Assembly: GCF_900109115.1 (NCBI RefSeq)
Contig: NZ_FNYV01000008.1
Coordinates: 62,001 to 126,000, forward strand
Length of the DNA stretch: 64,000 bases
Source of the DNA: Micromonospora phaseoli
Lineage (GTDB): Bacteria; Actinomycetota; Actinomycetes; Mycobacteriales; Micromonosporaceae
Reading direction: 5' to 3'
Shown here: positions 8,887 through 17,086 of the stretch, piece after piece
Numbering within the stretch: the first letter of the stretch is position 1
How the letters are laid out: every line of letters begins with the position of its first letter
The notes under the pieces: generated by a model
The model's input: the letters and a program-made list of their open reading frames with translations, nothing else
Told to the model about the DNA's origin: nothing
Databases searched by the model: none
Position numbers and translations under genes: made by a program

Positions 8887-9714
8887 ATGGACGAGTCGAA
8901 CGTGTTCGCTGATCTGGCGGACGACTGCGCGGAATTCGACCGGCTGCTGGACACGCTGGAACCAGACGACTGGGCCCGACCGACGCCGGCGCCCGGCTGG
9001 GAGATCCGGCACCAGGTCGCGCACCTGAGCGCGGTCTTCCGGATGGCGGCGATGGCCGCCTCCGACGGCGAGGCGTTCCGGGCGCTCACGGCGCAGCTCA
9101 GTGACGACTTCGACGCCAACGTGGCGGTGGCGCTGTCCCGCTATCTCGACGGCGGCACGGCGGCCCTGCGCGGACGCTGGCGCGAGGAGTGGACCACGGC
9201 GGTGGAGGCGCTCGCCGGGGTGCCGGCCGGCCAGGTCGTGCCCTGGCTCGTCCGGCCGCTGCCGGCACCGGTCCTGGCCGCCGCCGGGATGATGGAGCTG
9301 TTCGCGCACGGTCAGGACGTCGCCGATGCCCTGGGCCGGACGCCCGAGCGCACCGACCGGATCCGGCACGTGGTCGACTTCGCCGTCCGGACCTGGGACT
9401 TCGGCTACCTCAGCCGGGGCCTGGCCCCCGTTGGGCAGGGCTTCCGGTACGAGCTGACCGCGCCCTCGGGCGAGGTCTGGGTGCACGGGCCGCAGGACGC
9501 CGAGCTGGTCGAGGGTCCCGCCATCGACCTCTGTCTGCTGGTCACCCGGCGGCGGCACCGGGACGACCTCGGCCTGCGGGCGACCGGGGCCGACGCCGAC
9601 CACTGGCTGGACATCGCCCAGGCCTACCGTGGCCCGGCTGGGCCGGGCCGACGTCCGGGTCAGTTCACCGCGGGCGCGATCAAGGCACCGGGCGCCGCCG
9701 GGCGGGACCGGTGA
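8887..9714 (+). CDS. TIGR03084-type metal-binding (DinB-fold) protein
   Basis: 275 residues. The opening FADLADDCAEFDRLLDTL, the PGWEIRHQVAHLS block and the later MMELFAHGQDVADALG fit the TIGR03084 subgroup of the mycothiol-dependent maleylpyruvate isomerase/DinB superfamily, with three histidines (HQVAHL, FAHGQD) in the positions that bind a divalent metal. The ATG is preceded by GAAGGAACGAG. Its stop overlaps the next start (TGATG), and the following two genes are also coupled. A 270-residue unknown protein is part of the conserved set in several nine-membered enediyne clusters, and this may be that protein; the specific reaction is unknown. Confidence 0.8.
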   Translation: MDESNVFADLADDCAEFDRLLDTLEPDDWARPTPAPGWEIRHQVAHLSAVFRMAAMAASDGEAFRALTAQLSDDFDANVAVALSRYLDGGTAALRGRWREEWTTAVEALAGVPAGQVVPWLVRPLPAPVLAAAGMMELFAHGQDVADALGRTPERTDRIRHVVDFAVRTWDFGYLSRGLAPVGQGFRYELTAPSGEVWVHGPQDAELVEGPAIDLCLLVTRRRHRDDLGLRATGADADHWLDIAQAYRGPAGPGRRPGQFTAGAIKAPGAAGRDR

Positions 9715-10280
9715 TGGCCGCCGCCGCGCCGGCCGATCCGGCGACCACGGCGACGCTGGAGGCCTTCGCCGACACGATCATCCCCGGCGTGAAGCGCTCG
9801 CCCGACGACCGGGCGATCGCCGGTGTCGAGGACGATCCGGGCGCGGTGCAGGCGGGTGCGCTGCAGGTGCTCGCGCATCCCGCGCTGGGGCTGGCCGAGG
9901 CGCTGGACGGGATGGCCGGCCTGCTCAACATGCACGCGCAGAACCACGCGCGGGCCGGGCAGCACACCCTGGACCCGGCGGTGCCGCCGTTCGTCGCCCT
10001 CGACTTCGACACCCGCACCGCTCTGGTTCAGGAGCTGACCGACCCGTCGCATCCGGAACGGGAGGTGTGGTTCGGCGTCGCCCTGTTCTGCACCATGGCC
10101 TTCGACAGCGCCCCGCATCTGCCCACCACCGAGGCGCTCGACCAGGGCCACCCCGGGCTGTCCCTGCTCGGCCTGGGCCGGCCGGACCCCGACGGGCTCT
10201 GGCGGTTCCCGCACTTCTCCTACCGGCGGCGGTTGGCCTCCGTGCACCCGCACACCACGGCGACGGGAAGTCCGGCATGA
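9714..10280 (+). CDS. DUF5987-type protein, likely partner of GMC oxidoreductase
   Basis: 188 residues, mostly helical by composition, starting at the ATG that overlaps the previous stop. The ADTIIPGVKRSPDDRAIAG beginning is like the small-subunit or gluconate-2-dehydrogenase-subunit-3-like proteins that accompany GMC flavoproteins (first helix, then the D-T-I-I-P-G motif). No signal peptide is visible here, so a cytoplasmic role is likely. Its stop overlaps the GMC oxidoreductase start as ATGA, which supports the two acting together. The partnership is inference from family habit and coupling. Confidence 0.75.
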   Translation: MAAAAPADPATTATLEAFADTIIPGVKRSPDDRAIAGVEDDPGAVQAGALQVLAHPALGLAEALDGMAGLLNMHAQNHARAGQHTLDPAVPPFVALDFDTRTALVQELTDPSHPEREVWFGVALFCTMAFDSAPHLPTTEALDQGHPGLSLLGLGRPDPDGLWRFPHFSYRRRLASVHPHTTATGSPA

Positions 10281-11914
10281 CCAGCATCGAGCAGACCGAC
10301 GTCGTCGTCGTGGGCAGCGGCTTCGGCGGCGCGATCCCGGCGTACCACCTCGCCGCCGGCGGGGCCCGGGTGGTGGTACTGGAACGGGGCCCGTGGCTCG
10401 CCAGCGACGAGTTCCAGCACGACTTCCTCCTCGGCTCGTCGTACACCCGGATCTTCGACTTCACCGTCGGCGATGGGATGAGCGTGCTCGCCGGCAACTG
10501 CGTCGGCGGTGGCAGCGTCGTCTACTTCGCCACCATGCCGCGCGCCCCTCGGTTCGTCTTCGACCGCACCGGTGGCCTCGGCCGGCGGATGTGGCCTTCC
10601 TCGATCGACCGGGACACCCTGGACCCGTGGTACGACGTCGTCAGCGGCGCACTGCCGGTGACCGAGCAGTCCTGGGACGACGTGCCGTTCGCGGGCGGCC
10701 TCTTCGCCGCCGCCTGCGCCCGCGCCGGACGTACCGCCAACCCCGTCCCCTCGGCCGTCGACAAGCACCTGTGCACGAACTGCAACTGGATGATGGCCGG
10801 TTGCCGGTTCGACGCCAAACGGTCGCTGCTGCTCAACTACCTGCCCGCCGCGCTGGCCCACGGCGCGCGGATCCGGCCCCTGCACGAGGTGCAGCGGCTG
10901 ACCCGGACTCCGACCGGCGGATACCAGGTCCACTACGACGTCGTCGACGACACCGACTACCGCCGCACCCGGGGCTCCGGCGTCATCGAGGCGAAGATCG
11001 TGGTGCTCGCCGCCGGGGCCGGTGCCACCCCGGTCATCCTGCAACGGTCGGCGGCGGCGCTGGGCACGATGCCACCGGCCGTCGGCCGCTACTTCTCCGG
11101 CAACGGCGAGCGGTTGAACACCGCCGTGGTGGACGAGGCACGGGCCCGCGACCTGCTCGGGCTCGACCGGGGCGACGGCACCGCGTACGAGGCGCACCAA
11201 ATCGGGCGGGGCCCGTGCGTGGCCACCTGGGACAAGCTCGACGACTCGTTGCCCGAGTACAGCCGCTTCTCGCTGGAGCAGTTGTACTTCCCGCCCGGCC
11301 TGGGCACCGTCCTCGCCCAGGTGCCCGGCGCCACCGGCCCGACCTGGTTCGGCCGGGAGAAGAAGGAGATGCTGCGCCGGTGGCGTTCCTGGCTGACGGT
11401 CTTCACCATGAGTGAGGACGACAACGAGGGCGTCTTCGGCGCCCCACCGCAGCGCGGCAACGCCGAGCGGATCGCCCAGCAGATGCTCGGCCGTGGTTCC
11501 CTGCGCTACGACCCGACCGAGAACACGCTGCGCGGCTGGGCCGAGTCCGACGCCGAGGTCCGGGACATCCTGGAACGCGACGGCCTGGCCCGGGTCAGGC
11601 CGTGGACCAACGACCAGGTGGGTGCCTACACCGTGCACCCGCTGTCGTCCTGCCGCATCGGCGACGACCCGGCGACCTCGGCCCTCGACGACCGGCACGA
11701 ACTGCGGGACCATCCGGGCATCTTCGTCACCGACGGCTCGGCGGTGCCGGGAGCGTTGACCGTCAACCCCGCCCTGACCATCGCCGCGCTGGCCGAGCGC
11801 GCCGTACCCGGTCTGGTGCGCGCGGCCCAGCGGCGGGGCGTCGCCGTCCGGTACGGCGCGCCCAGTCCCGACGGCACCCGAACGAAGGCGGTGCCGCCGC
11901 CGCTTGCCGCGTGA
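10277..11914 (+). CDS. GMC-family FAD oxidoreductase
   Basis: 545 residues. The N-terminal VVVVGSGFGGAIPAYHLA is the FAD dinucleotide loop, NCVGGGSVVYFATMP the second FAD-contact block, and HPLSSCRIGDDP ... VTDGSAVPGALTVNPALTIAALA the C-terminal GMC/cholesterol-oxidase-like signature with the catalytic His region. A CTNCNWMMAGC cluster of cysteines near residue 170 is typical of the long-chain-alcohol-oxidase-like subgroup. The start overlaps the preceding stop (ATGA). Conserved oxidoreductases of this size (E9 type) occur in nine-membered enediyne clusters and are presumed to oxidise the core; that assignment is from memory of those clusters, not from a search. Confidence 0.9.
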   Translation: MTSIEQTDVVVVGSGFGGAIPAYHLAAGGARVVVLERGPWLASDEFQHDFLLGSSYTRIFDFTVGDGMSVLAGNCVGGGSVVYFATMPRAPRFVFDRTGGLGRRMWPSSIDRDTLDPWYDVVSGALPVTEQSWDDVPFAGGLFAAACARAGRTANPVPSAVDKHLCTNCNWMMAGCRFDAKRSLLLNYLPAALAHGARIRPLHEVQRLTRTPTGGYQVHYDVVDDTDYRRTRGSGVIEAKIVVLAAGAGATPVILQRSAAALGTMPPAVGRYFSGNGERLNTAVVDEARARDLLGLDRGDGTAYEAHQIGRGPCVATWDKLDDSLPEYSRFSLEQLYFPPGLGTVLAQVPGATGPTWFGREKKEMLRRWRSWLTVFTMSEDDNEGVFGAPPQRGNAERIAQQMLGRGSLRYDPTENTLRGWAESDAEVRDILERDGLARVRPWTNDQVGAYTVHPLSSCRIGDDPATSALDDRHELRDHPGIFVTDGSAVPGALTVNPALTIAALAERAVPGLVRAAQRRGVAVRYGAPSPDGTRTKAVPPPLAA

Positions 11915-11934
11915 CGGTCGCCAGAGGAGACGCC

Positions 11935-13002
11935 ATGGGCATCCTGCTCGCCCGGCTGACCAACCGGGTCACCCAGGGCCACATCGAACACCTACGACCC
12001 GTCCCGGCGCGGACCGCGCCCCCGCTGGTCCGCCGGGTCTACCGCCAGCTCGCCCGCGAGTTCGGCCTGCTCGCCCCGCCGATCACGCTGCACGCCGCCG
12101 CGCCGCCGGTCCTCGGCGCCTGCTGGTTGATGCTGCGCGAGGCGCTGCTCTGCGACGGCCCGGTCGACCGGGACACCAAGGAGGCGGTCGCCGCCGCGGT
12201 CTCCCTGGCCAACCGCTGCCCGTACTGCGTCCAGGTGCACGGCAGCGCGCTGCGCGGGCTGCTGCGCGGACCGGATTCCGCCGCGGTGGCCGACGACCGG
12301 ATCGCCGAGATAGCCGAGCCTCGGCTGCGGGAGATCGCCGCGTTCTTCCGGCACGGCGGCGCCGGGCCGCCGGTGACCACGGCCCGGCTGGACGCCACCG
12401 AGCTGGCCCACCTGGTCGGCGTGGCGGTTCTCTTCCACTACCTCAACCGCATGGTGAACGTCTTCGTCGCGCCCTCGCCGCTGCCGGCCGTGCCGTCACC
12501 GGCGGCCGGCGCGGTCCGCTGGCTGGCCGCCGTCATGATGGGCCGGCTGGCCCGCCGTGGCGGTGCCCCGGGACGGCAGCTCGACCTGCTCCCGCCGGCG
12601 GCCCCGCCGCCGGACCTCAGCTGGGCGCGGCCGGACCCCACGCTGCACGCCGCCTTCGCCCGGGCCTACGCGGCCATCGACGGTGCCGCCGAGCCGGCGG
12701 TTCCCTCGTCCGTCCGTCGGCTGCTGCCCGAATTGCTGGCCGGGCAGCGGACGATCACCGACCCCGGCGAGGTGGAGGCGGCGCTGGACGGGCTCCCGGT
12801 GCGGGACCGGAGCGCCGGGCGGCTCGCGCTGACCATTGCGTTCTTCTCGTACCGGGTCACCGACCCGATGGTGGCGAGCTACCGGCGGTACGACCCGGCC
12901 GACCGCCGCCTGCTGGAGCTGGCCGCCTGGGCCAGCCTCACCGCGGCCCGGGCGGCCGGCCCAGAGCTGCACTCGGCATGGCACGACCCGCCGCCGGCGT
13001 GA
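11935..13002 (+). CDS. AhpD-like/carboxymuconolactone-decarboxylase-fold protein
   Basis: 355 residues with a strong ribosome site (AGAGGAGAC) before ATG. The block KEAVAAAVSLANRCPYCVQVHGSAL carries the CxxC...H redox motif of AhpD-like alkylhydroperoxidase proteins. A second, C-terminal half (VPSSVRRLLPELLAGQ ... RSAGRLALTIAFFSYRV) resembles the first but lacks the cysteines, suggesting an internal duplication. It ends the four-gene redox operon, 20 nt after the GMC gene. A role in oxidant defence or in a thiol redox step of core formation is possible; neither is proven by sequence. Confidence 0.8.
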   Translation: MGILLARLTNRVTQGHIEHLRPVPARTAPPLVRRVYRQLAREFGLLAPPITLHAAAPPVLGACWLMLREALLCDGPVDRDTKEAVAAAVSLANRCPYCVQVHGSALRGLLRGPDSAAVADDRIAEIAEPRLREIAAFFRHGGAGPPVTTARLDATELAHLVGVAVLFHYLNRMVNVFVAPSPLPAVPSPAAGAVRWLAAVMMGRLARRGGAPGRQLDLLPPAAPPPDLSWARPDPTLHAAFARAYAAIDGAAEPAVPSSVRRLLPELLAGQRTITDPGEVEAALDGLPVRDRSAGRLALTIAFFSYRVTDPMVASYRRYDPADRRLLELAAWASLTAARAAGPELHSAWHDPPPA

Positions 13003-13053
13003 GTGGGCGTGGGAGCCGTCCGCCGTGCACCGGCGGCTGACGGCGCAGGACGA

Positions 13054-13085
13054 ACGTGGCGGCCCGGGGTACCGGGCCGCCACGT
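13054..13085. terminator. Bidirectional hairpin terminator
   Basis: A perfect 14-bp stem (arms ACGTGGCGGCCCGG and its complement) with a GGTA loop lies between the convergent AhpD-like gene and sugar C-methyltransferase. No T-run follows, as usual in such GC-rich genomes. Confidence 0.75.
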
Positions 13086-13102
13086 CGGTGTCGGGGGTGT
13101 AC

Positions 13103-14347
13103 TCACACGATGTGCACGTGTGGGACGTAGAGGATCCAGCGTCCGCCCTGGGCCACGAAGTGACGCTCCTTGGCCATGATCTCCTCGGCGTGGTTCCAGG
13201 CGAAGAGCAGGGCGTAATCGGGGTACGGGTCCGCGAACGCCGCGTGCGGGCGCACCGGGATGTGCATCCCCGGTGACAGCCGGCCCTGCTTCTCCGGGGT
13301 GGTGTCGCAGATGAACGGCACCAGGTCGGGCCCGATGCCGCAGAAGTTGGTGACGGTCGCGCTCTTCGAGGTGGCACCGTAGCCGACCACCCGTCGTCCG
13401 GCGTCACGCAGGTCGGTCAGCAACGCGACCAGGTCGGCGCCGACGCGTTCGATCTGCCTTGCGAACCGGAGGTACGTGTCGTACTCGCCGATCGCGGTCT
13501 GCGCCTCCTCGTCGATCATCCGGCCCACACTGGCGCGGCGAGGGCGGGCACCGGGCCGCGCGACGGTGAAGCGCAGCGAGCCGCCGTGGATCGGGATCCG
13601 TTCCACGTCGACCAGCTCGAAGCCGAATCGGGCCACCATCGCGTCCACCGCGCGCACCGAGAACAGGTAGAAGTGCTCGTCGTAGATCTGGTCGAAGTAC
13701 GCGTACTCCACGATGTCGGCGACGTACCGGTCCTCGAACACGAAGATCCCGTCCGACGTGAGAAGTCGGTCGACCCCCCGGAACACGGTGCCGATGTCGG
13801 CGACATGGCTGATGGTGTTGGCCGAGAACACGACCTTGGCCGGCCCCCGCTCGGCGCGGATCGCAGCGGCGGAGACCTCGTCGAAGAAGCCGACCCGGAC
13901 CTCGGCGCCCCGGGCCACGGCCGTGCGCGCGGCACCGGCCGACGGGTCCACGCCGAGGTGCCGGACACCCGACGCGCCGAGCACGCCGAGCATGGCCCCG
14001 TCGTTGCAGCCGATCTCGACGACCAGGTCGGCGCGATCGGTGAGTTCGGTGTCGCGTAGCCAGCCGGCCACCGCCTCGAAGTGCCGGCGCAGGCCGTCCG
14101 AGGTGGACGAGCGGTAGGGGTAGTCGGCACGGAACATGTGGTCAGTCGGCATCGCCTCCAGCTGCTGGACCATGGTGCATTCGGCACAGATGCCGACCGC
14201 CAGCCGGAAGAACCGCTCCGCGTCGGTCTCGTCCGGCCGGGGAAAGGCGTTGGAGGCCGGTTGCCGGCCAAGATCCATCCATTCACGCACCGGGCCGGCA
14301 CAGAGCCGGCACGTTGGGGCGACTGACACCAGCTCGGGGCCATTCAC
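13103..14347 (-). CDS. NDP-sugar C-methyltransferase (TylC3/EvaC family)
   Basis: 414 residues from a GTG start with AAGGAG eight bases upstream. The N-terminus CRLCAG ... CAECTMVQQ is the zinc-binding module of the family, the VVEIGCNDGAMLG block is the SAM loop, and the C-terminal GRRVVGYGATSKSATVTNFCG plus FICDTTPEKQGRLSPGMHIPV are the hallmarks of sugar 3-C-methyltransferases acting on 4-keto NDP-sugars. It adds a branching methyl to the deoxy- or pentose sugar. With the adjacent dehydrogenase and decarboxylase-like genes it suggests a 3-C-methyl pentose like madurosamine of maduropeptin. It is transcribed away from those genes, from a shared divergent region. Confidence 0.93.
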   Translation of the reverse strand: MNGPELVSVAPTCRLCAGPVREWMDLGRQPASNAFPRPDETDAERFFRLAVGICAECTMVQQLEAMPTDHMFRADYPYRSSTSDGLRRHFEAVAGWLRDTELTDRADLVVEIGCNDGAMLGVLGASGVRHLGVDPSAGAARTAVARGAEVRVGFFDEVSAAAIRAERGPAKVVFSANTISHVADIGTVFRGVDRLLTSDGIFVFEDRYVADIVEYAYFDQIYDEHFYLFSVRAVDAMVARFGFELVDVERIPIHGGSLRFTVARPGARPRRASVGRMIDEEAQTAIGEYDTYLRFARQIERVGADLVALLTDLRDAGRRVVGYGATSKSATVTNFCGIGPDLVPFICDTTPEKQGRLSPGMHIPVRPHAAFADPYPDYALLFAWNHAEEIMAKERHFVAQGGRWILYVPHVHIV

Positions 14348-14374
14348 GTCGTCGTACTCCTTCCGCCGACCGTC

Positions 14375-14418
14375 ATCGTCGCCAGTACCGCCCGGCCGGG
14401 GCACATCCGAGATTGCTC
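14375..14418 (-). promoter_or_regulatory. Cluster promoter element, C-methyltransferase
   Basis: On the minus strand: left arm GAGCAA, 8-nt spacer, right arm GTGCCC, then 17 nt and GACGAT. The left arm is a poor match; the right arm and the -10 spacing fit. Confidence 0.45.
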
Positions 14419-14471
14419 GACCCGGGCCGCCCCGGCAGCCGCGGGCGGGCGTCGATGGCGGCCGGGCTGGT

Positions 14472-14514
14472 GGGCAAGCAGGGAGATGCCGCCCCCGCCG
14501 ATCGGCGACAGGAT
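14472..14514 (+). promoter_or_regulatory. Cluster promoter element, sugar/hydroxylase operon
   Basis: Left arm GGGCAA, spacer ending GGAG, right arm ATGCCG, then 16 nt and CAGGAT. It predicts a transcript starting near 14521, giving a leader of about 240 nt before the dehydrogenase. Confidence 0.55.
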
Positions 14515-14595
14515 CTGTGGCATCGGGAGAACACGAACCCAGCGCAGCCCAGCTCACCGTTGACAGGCTGCCGGCGGCTGGCGATCCCGAGCACC

Positions 14596-14635
14596 CTCCC
14601 GGTCCGACGCTGCGGCAACAGCGTCGGACCGGGAG
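14596..14635 (+). terminator. 17-bp hairpin in transcribed leader, attenuator-like
   Basis: Arms of 17 perfectly paired bases (14596-14612 and 14619-14635) with loop CGGCAA, followed by TTGATCTTTGTG. It lies downstream of the predicted promoter and upstream of the leader peptide, where a terminator would block the operon, so it may be conditional. Alternatively it ends transcripts that read in from elsewhere. Confidence 0.55.
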
Positions 14636-14667
14636 TTGATCTTTGTGACGAGGGTGAGGGAACACGC

Positions 14668-14766
14668 ATGTCCAATGCCACACCGTGGGTGAGCCCGGCG
14701 GATCCACCGCGCCGGGCGCGGACCGGATCCGGGCGCACCACAGGCCGGACGGGAGAAGTGGCGTGA
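14668..14766 (+). CDS. Possible 32-residue leader peptide coupled to sugar dehydrogenase
   Basis: ATG start with GAGGGTGAGGG upstream; the peptide is MSNATPWVSPADPPRRARTG and 12 more residues, rich in Arg, Pro and Thr. Its TGA overlaps the GTG start of the dehydrogenase (GTGA), the same coupling used by real genes around it. I do not recognise it. It may only serve to deliver ribosomes to the dehydrogenase start, or take part in attenuation together with the hairpin upstream. Confidence 0.4.
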   Translation: MSNATPWVSPADPPRRARTGSGRTTGRTGEVA

Positions 14767-16094
14767 CCGAACCACCCGTGGTCGCGGTCGTCGGCATGGG
14801 CTACGTCGGATCGTGTGTCGCGGCGACCCTCGCCGGTCGGGGTCTGTCCGTCGTCGGCGTGGACACCGACGCCGCCCTGGTGGACCAGCTCAACCGTGGC
14901 ACCACACCGCTCAAGGAACCGGGCCTGACCGATCTGATCGCCGCCGAGGTCGACAGTGGTCGGCTCCGCGCGACCACGGCCGAACGGGCCTGTGCCAGCG
15001 CCGACGTCGTCCTGCTCACCGTCGCCACCCCGGTCCGGCAGGACGGATCACTGGCCGACGAACACCTCCGGGCGGCCGCTACGGCGTTGTGCGCGAACCT
15101 GCGCTCCGGGCAACTGGTGATCCTCAAGAGCACCGTGCCCCCCGGTACCACCAGGGACGTGGTCCGCCCGTTGCTGGAGGCGAGCGGCCTACGCGCCGGT
15201 ACGGACTTCGCGCTGGCCTACGCGCCGGAACGGCTCGCCGAGGGTACGGCGCTGCACGACCTGCGTACGCTGCCGGTGGTCGTCGGGGGCTTCGACCCTT
15301 ACAGCACGCGGCTCGCCGCGGACTTCCTGCACAGCTCGCTCGGCACGCCGACGCTGCCGCAGCAGTCGCTCGAGGCCGCGGAGATCGTCAAGCTGGCCGA
15401 CAACTGGTGGATCGACCTGAACATCGCCCTGGCCAACGAGCTGGCGATGTTCTGCGACCTGTACGGGGTCGACGTGCTGGACGTGATCACCGCCGCGAAC
15501 GCGATCCCGAAGGGCGACGGCCACGTCAACATCCTGCGGCCGAGCGTCGGCGTCGGCGGCTCCTGCCTGACCAAGGATCCCTGGATGGTGTGGCAGTCCG
15601 CCCGCCGGCACGGGCTGGAAATCACCACCGCGCCGGCCGGGCGCGAGGTCAACCAGCGGATGCCCGGCTACACCGCCCGGCTGATCCTCGACGACCTGGC
15701 CGCCCGTGGGGTGCCCCCGGCCGAGGCGACGGTGGCGGTGCTCGGGCTGGCCTTCAAGAACGACACCGGCGACCTGCGGGCCACCCCGACGGAGCCGGTG
15801 GTGGCGGCGCTGCGCGCGACCGGCGTCCGGGTCCGGGTGCACGACCCACTGGTCGATCCGGTACGCGCCCACCAGACCTTCGGCCTGCCGGTCACCGCCA
15901 CCGTCGAGGAGGCGGTACGCGGCGCCCACTGTGTCGCTCTGCTGGCCATGCACCGCGAGTTCCGGGCCCTCGACTTCGCCCGGCTGCCGGTCGCCGAGTC
16001 CTGCCTGGTCCTCGACGGACGTGCATACCTGTCCAAGGAGAAGATCGCCATGCTGGAGCGCCTGGGCTACACCTACCGCGGGATCGGGCGGTGA
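14763..16094 (+). CDS. UDP-glucose/nucleotide-sugar 6-dehydrogenase
   Basis: 443 residues from GTG, with GGGAGAA upstream. It opens with VVAVVGMGYVGSCVAATLA (NAD loop GxGxxG), has STVPPGTT, EIVKLADNWWIDLNIALANE (lysine and asparagine of the active site) and VGVGGSCLTKDPW, where the Cys is the catalytic nucleophile that forms the thiohemiacetal; the C-terminal GLAFKNDTGDLRATP is the UDP-binding domain. It oxidises NDP-glucose to NDP-glucuronate, the first step from hexose to pentose. Its stop overlaps the next start (GTGA). The equivalent in calicheamicin is CalS8 and in maduropeptin MdpA2. Confidence 0.92.
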   Translation: MTEPPVVAVVGMGYVGSCVAATLAGRGLSVVGVDTDAALVDQLNRGTTPLKEPGLTDLIAAEVDSGRLRATTAERACASADVVLLTVATPVRQDGSLADEHLRAAATALCANLRSGQLVILKSTVPPGTTRDVVRPLLEASGLRAGTDFALAYAPERLAEGTALHDLRTLPVVVGGFDPYSTRLAADFLHSSLGTPTLPQQSLEAAEIVKLADNWWIDLNIALANELAMFCDLYGVDVLDVITAANAIPKGDGHVNILRPSVGVGGSCLTKDPWMVWQSARRHGLEITTAPAGREVNQRMPGYTARLILDDLAARGVPPAEATVAVLGLAFKNDTGDLRATPTEPVVAALRATGVRVRVHDPLVDPVRAHQTFGLPVTATVEEAVRGAHCVALLAMHREFRALDFARLPVAESCLVLDGRAYLSKEKIAMLERLGYTYRGIGR

Positions 16095-17086
16095 ACGGCC
16101 CGCGCGTGGTCGTCACCGGCGGCCACGGGTTCGTCGGCAGCCACCTCGCCGACCGCCTGGTCATGGCCGGGGCGGAGGTGACCGTGCTCGACAGTGGCGA
16201 CCCGCCGGCGCACCTCAACCTGCTGCGCCGGCACGCCCGGCACGTACGCGGTGACGTGCGGGACCCGGACCGGCTGGCCAAGGTGATCACGCGGGGCGTG
16301 CAGGTGGTCTACCATCTGGCCGCGGCCGTAGGCGTCGACATGTACCTGGACCGCCCGTTGGAGGTCATCGACGTCAACTTCGTCGGCACGCAACGGGTGC
16401 TGGAGCGCGCCACCGAGGTCGACGCGCGGGTGGTCGTCGCCAGCACCAGCGAGATCTTCGGCAAGAATCCGGCGGTGCCCTGGCGTGAGGACGCCGACCG
16501 GGTGCTCGGCCCGACAAGTGCCCAGCGGTGGAGCTACTCCAGCAGCAAGGCGCTCGCCGAGCACCTCACCTTCGGGTTCGTGCAGCAGCACGGCCTCGCC
16601 GCCGGCGTGGTCCGCTACTTCAACGTCTACGGCCCCCGCCAGCGGCCGGCGTACGTGATCAGCCGCAGCGTGCACCGCGTGTTGAACGGCCGTCCCCCGA
16701 TCGTCTACGACGACGGCCACCAGACGCGCAGCTTCACCTACGTGGCCGACGCGGTCGAGGGCACCATCCTCGCCGGGGCCAGCGCGCAGACCATCGGCAA
16801 GGCGGTCAACATCGGCCACACCCACGAGACCACCGTCGCCGACGCGGTCGCCCTGGTCACCGCCGTGTCCGGAACCCGTGACGGCGCGGTCGCGGTCGAC
16901 ACCGCCGAGCGGCTCGGCGCAAGCTACCAGGACCTGCCGCGGCGGATCCCCGACGCCAGCCGCGCCCGGCTGCTGCTCGGGTGGAGCGCGCGGACCGGCC
17001 TCCAGGAGGGGCTGGCCCGCACCGTTTCCTGGGCGAGGGCCAACCCCTGGTGGTTGGCCCTGCCGGACAGCGGTGCCGGCCGATGA
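16091..17086 (+). CDS. NAD-dependent epimerase/dehydratase, likely NDP-glucuronate decarboxylase
   Basis: 331 residues, extended SDR. VVVTGGHGFVGSHLADRL is the NAD loop; VVASTSEIFG and WSYSSSKALAEHLTF supply the Ser/Thr, Tyr and Lys of the active site; YFNVYGPRQRP and DDGHQTRSFTYVADAVEG are the substrate-side blocks. Placed directly after the 6-dehydrogenase and coupled to it (GTGA), it most likely decarboxylates NDP-glucuronate to a 4-keto pentose or NDP-xylose. A plain 4-epimerase remains possible, because the decarboxylase-specific residues cannot be confirmed by eye. Its stop overlaps the hydroxylase start. Confidence 0.8.
   Translation: MNGPRVVVTGGHGFVGSHLADRLVMAGAEVTVLDSGDPPAHLNLLRRHARHVRGDVRDPDRLAKVITRGVQVVYHLAAAVGVDMYLDRPLEVIDVNFVGTQRVLERATEVDARVVVASTSEIFGKNPAVPWREDADRVLGPTSAQRWSYSSSKALAEHLTFGFVQQHGLAAGVVRYFNVYGPRQRPAYVISRSVHRVLNGRPPIVYDDGHQTRSFTYVADAVEGTILAGASAQTIGKAVNIGHTHETTVADAVALVTAVSGTRDGAVAVDTAERLGASYQDLPRRIPDASRARLLLGWSARTGLQEGLARTVSWARANPWWLALPDSGAGR

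Larger units (their letters stand above)
14348..14762. other. Divergent region with two promoters, hairpin and leader ORF
   Basis: 415 nt between the C-methyltransferase and the sugar dehydrogenase. It contains one cluster promoter element in each direction, a 17-bp perfect hairpin inside what would be the transcribed plus-strand leader, and a 32-codon reading frame that overlaps the dehydrogenase start. Each is listed separately. Confidence 0.6.
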
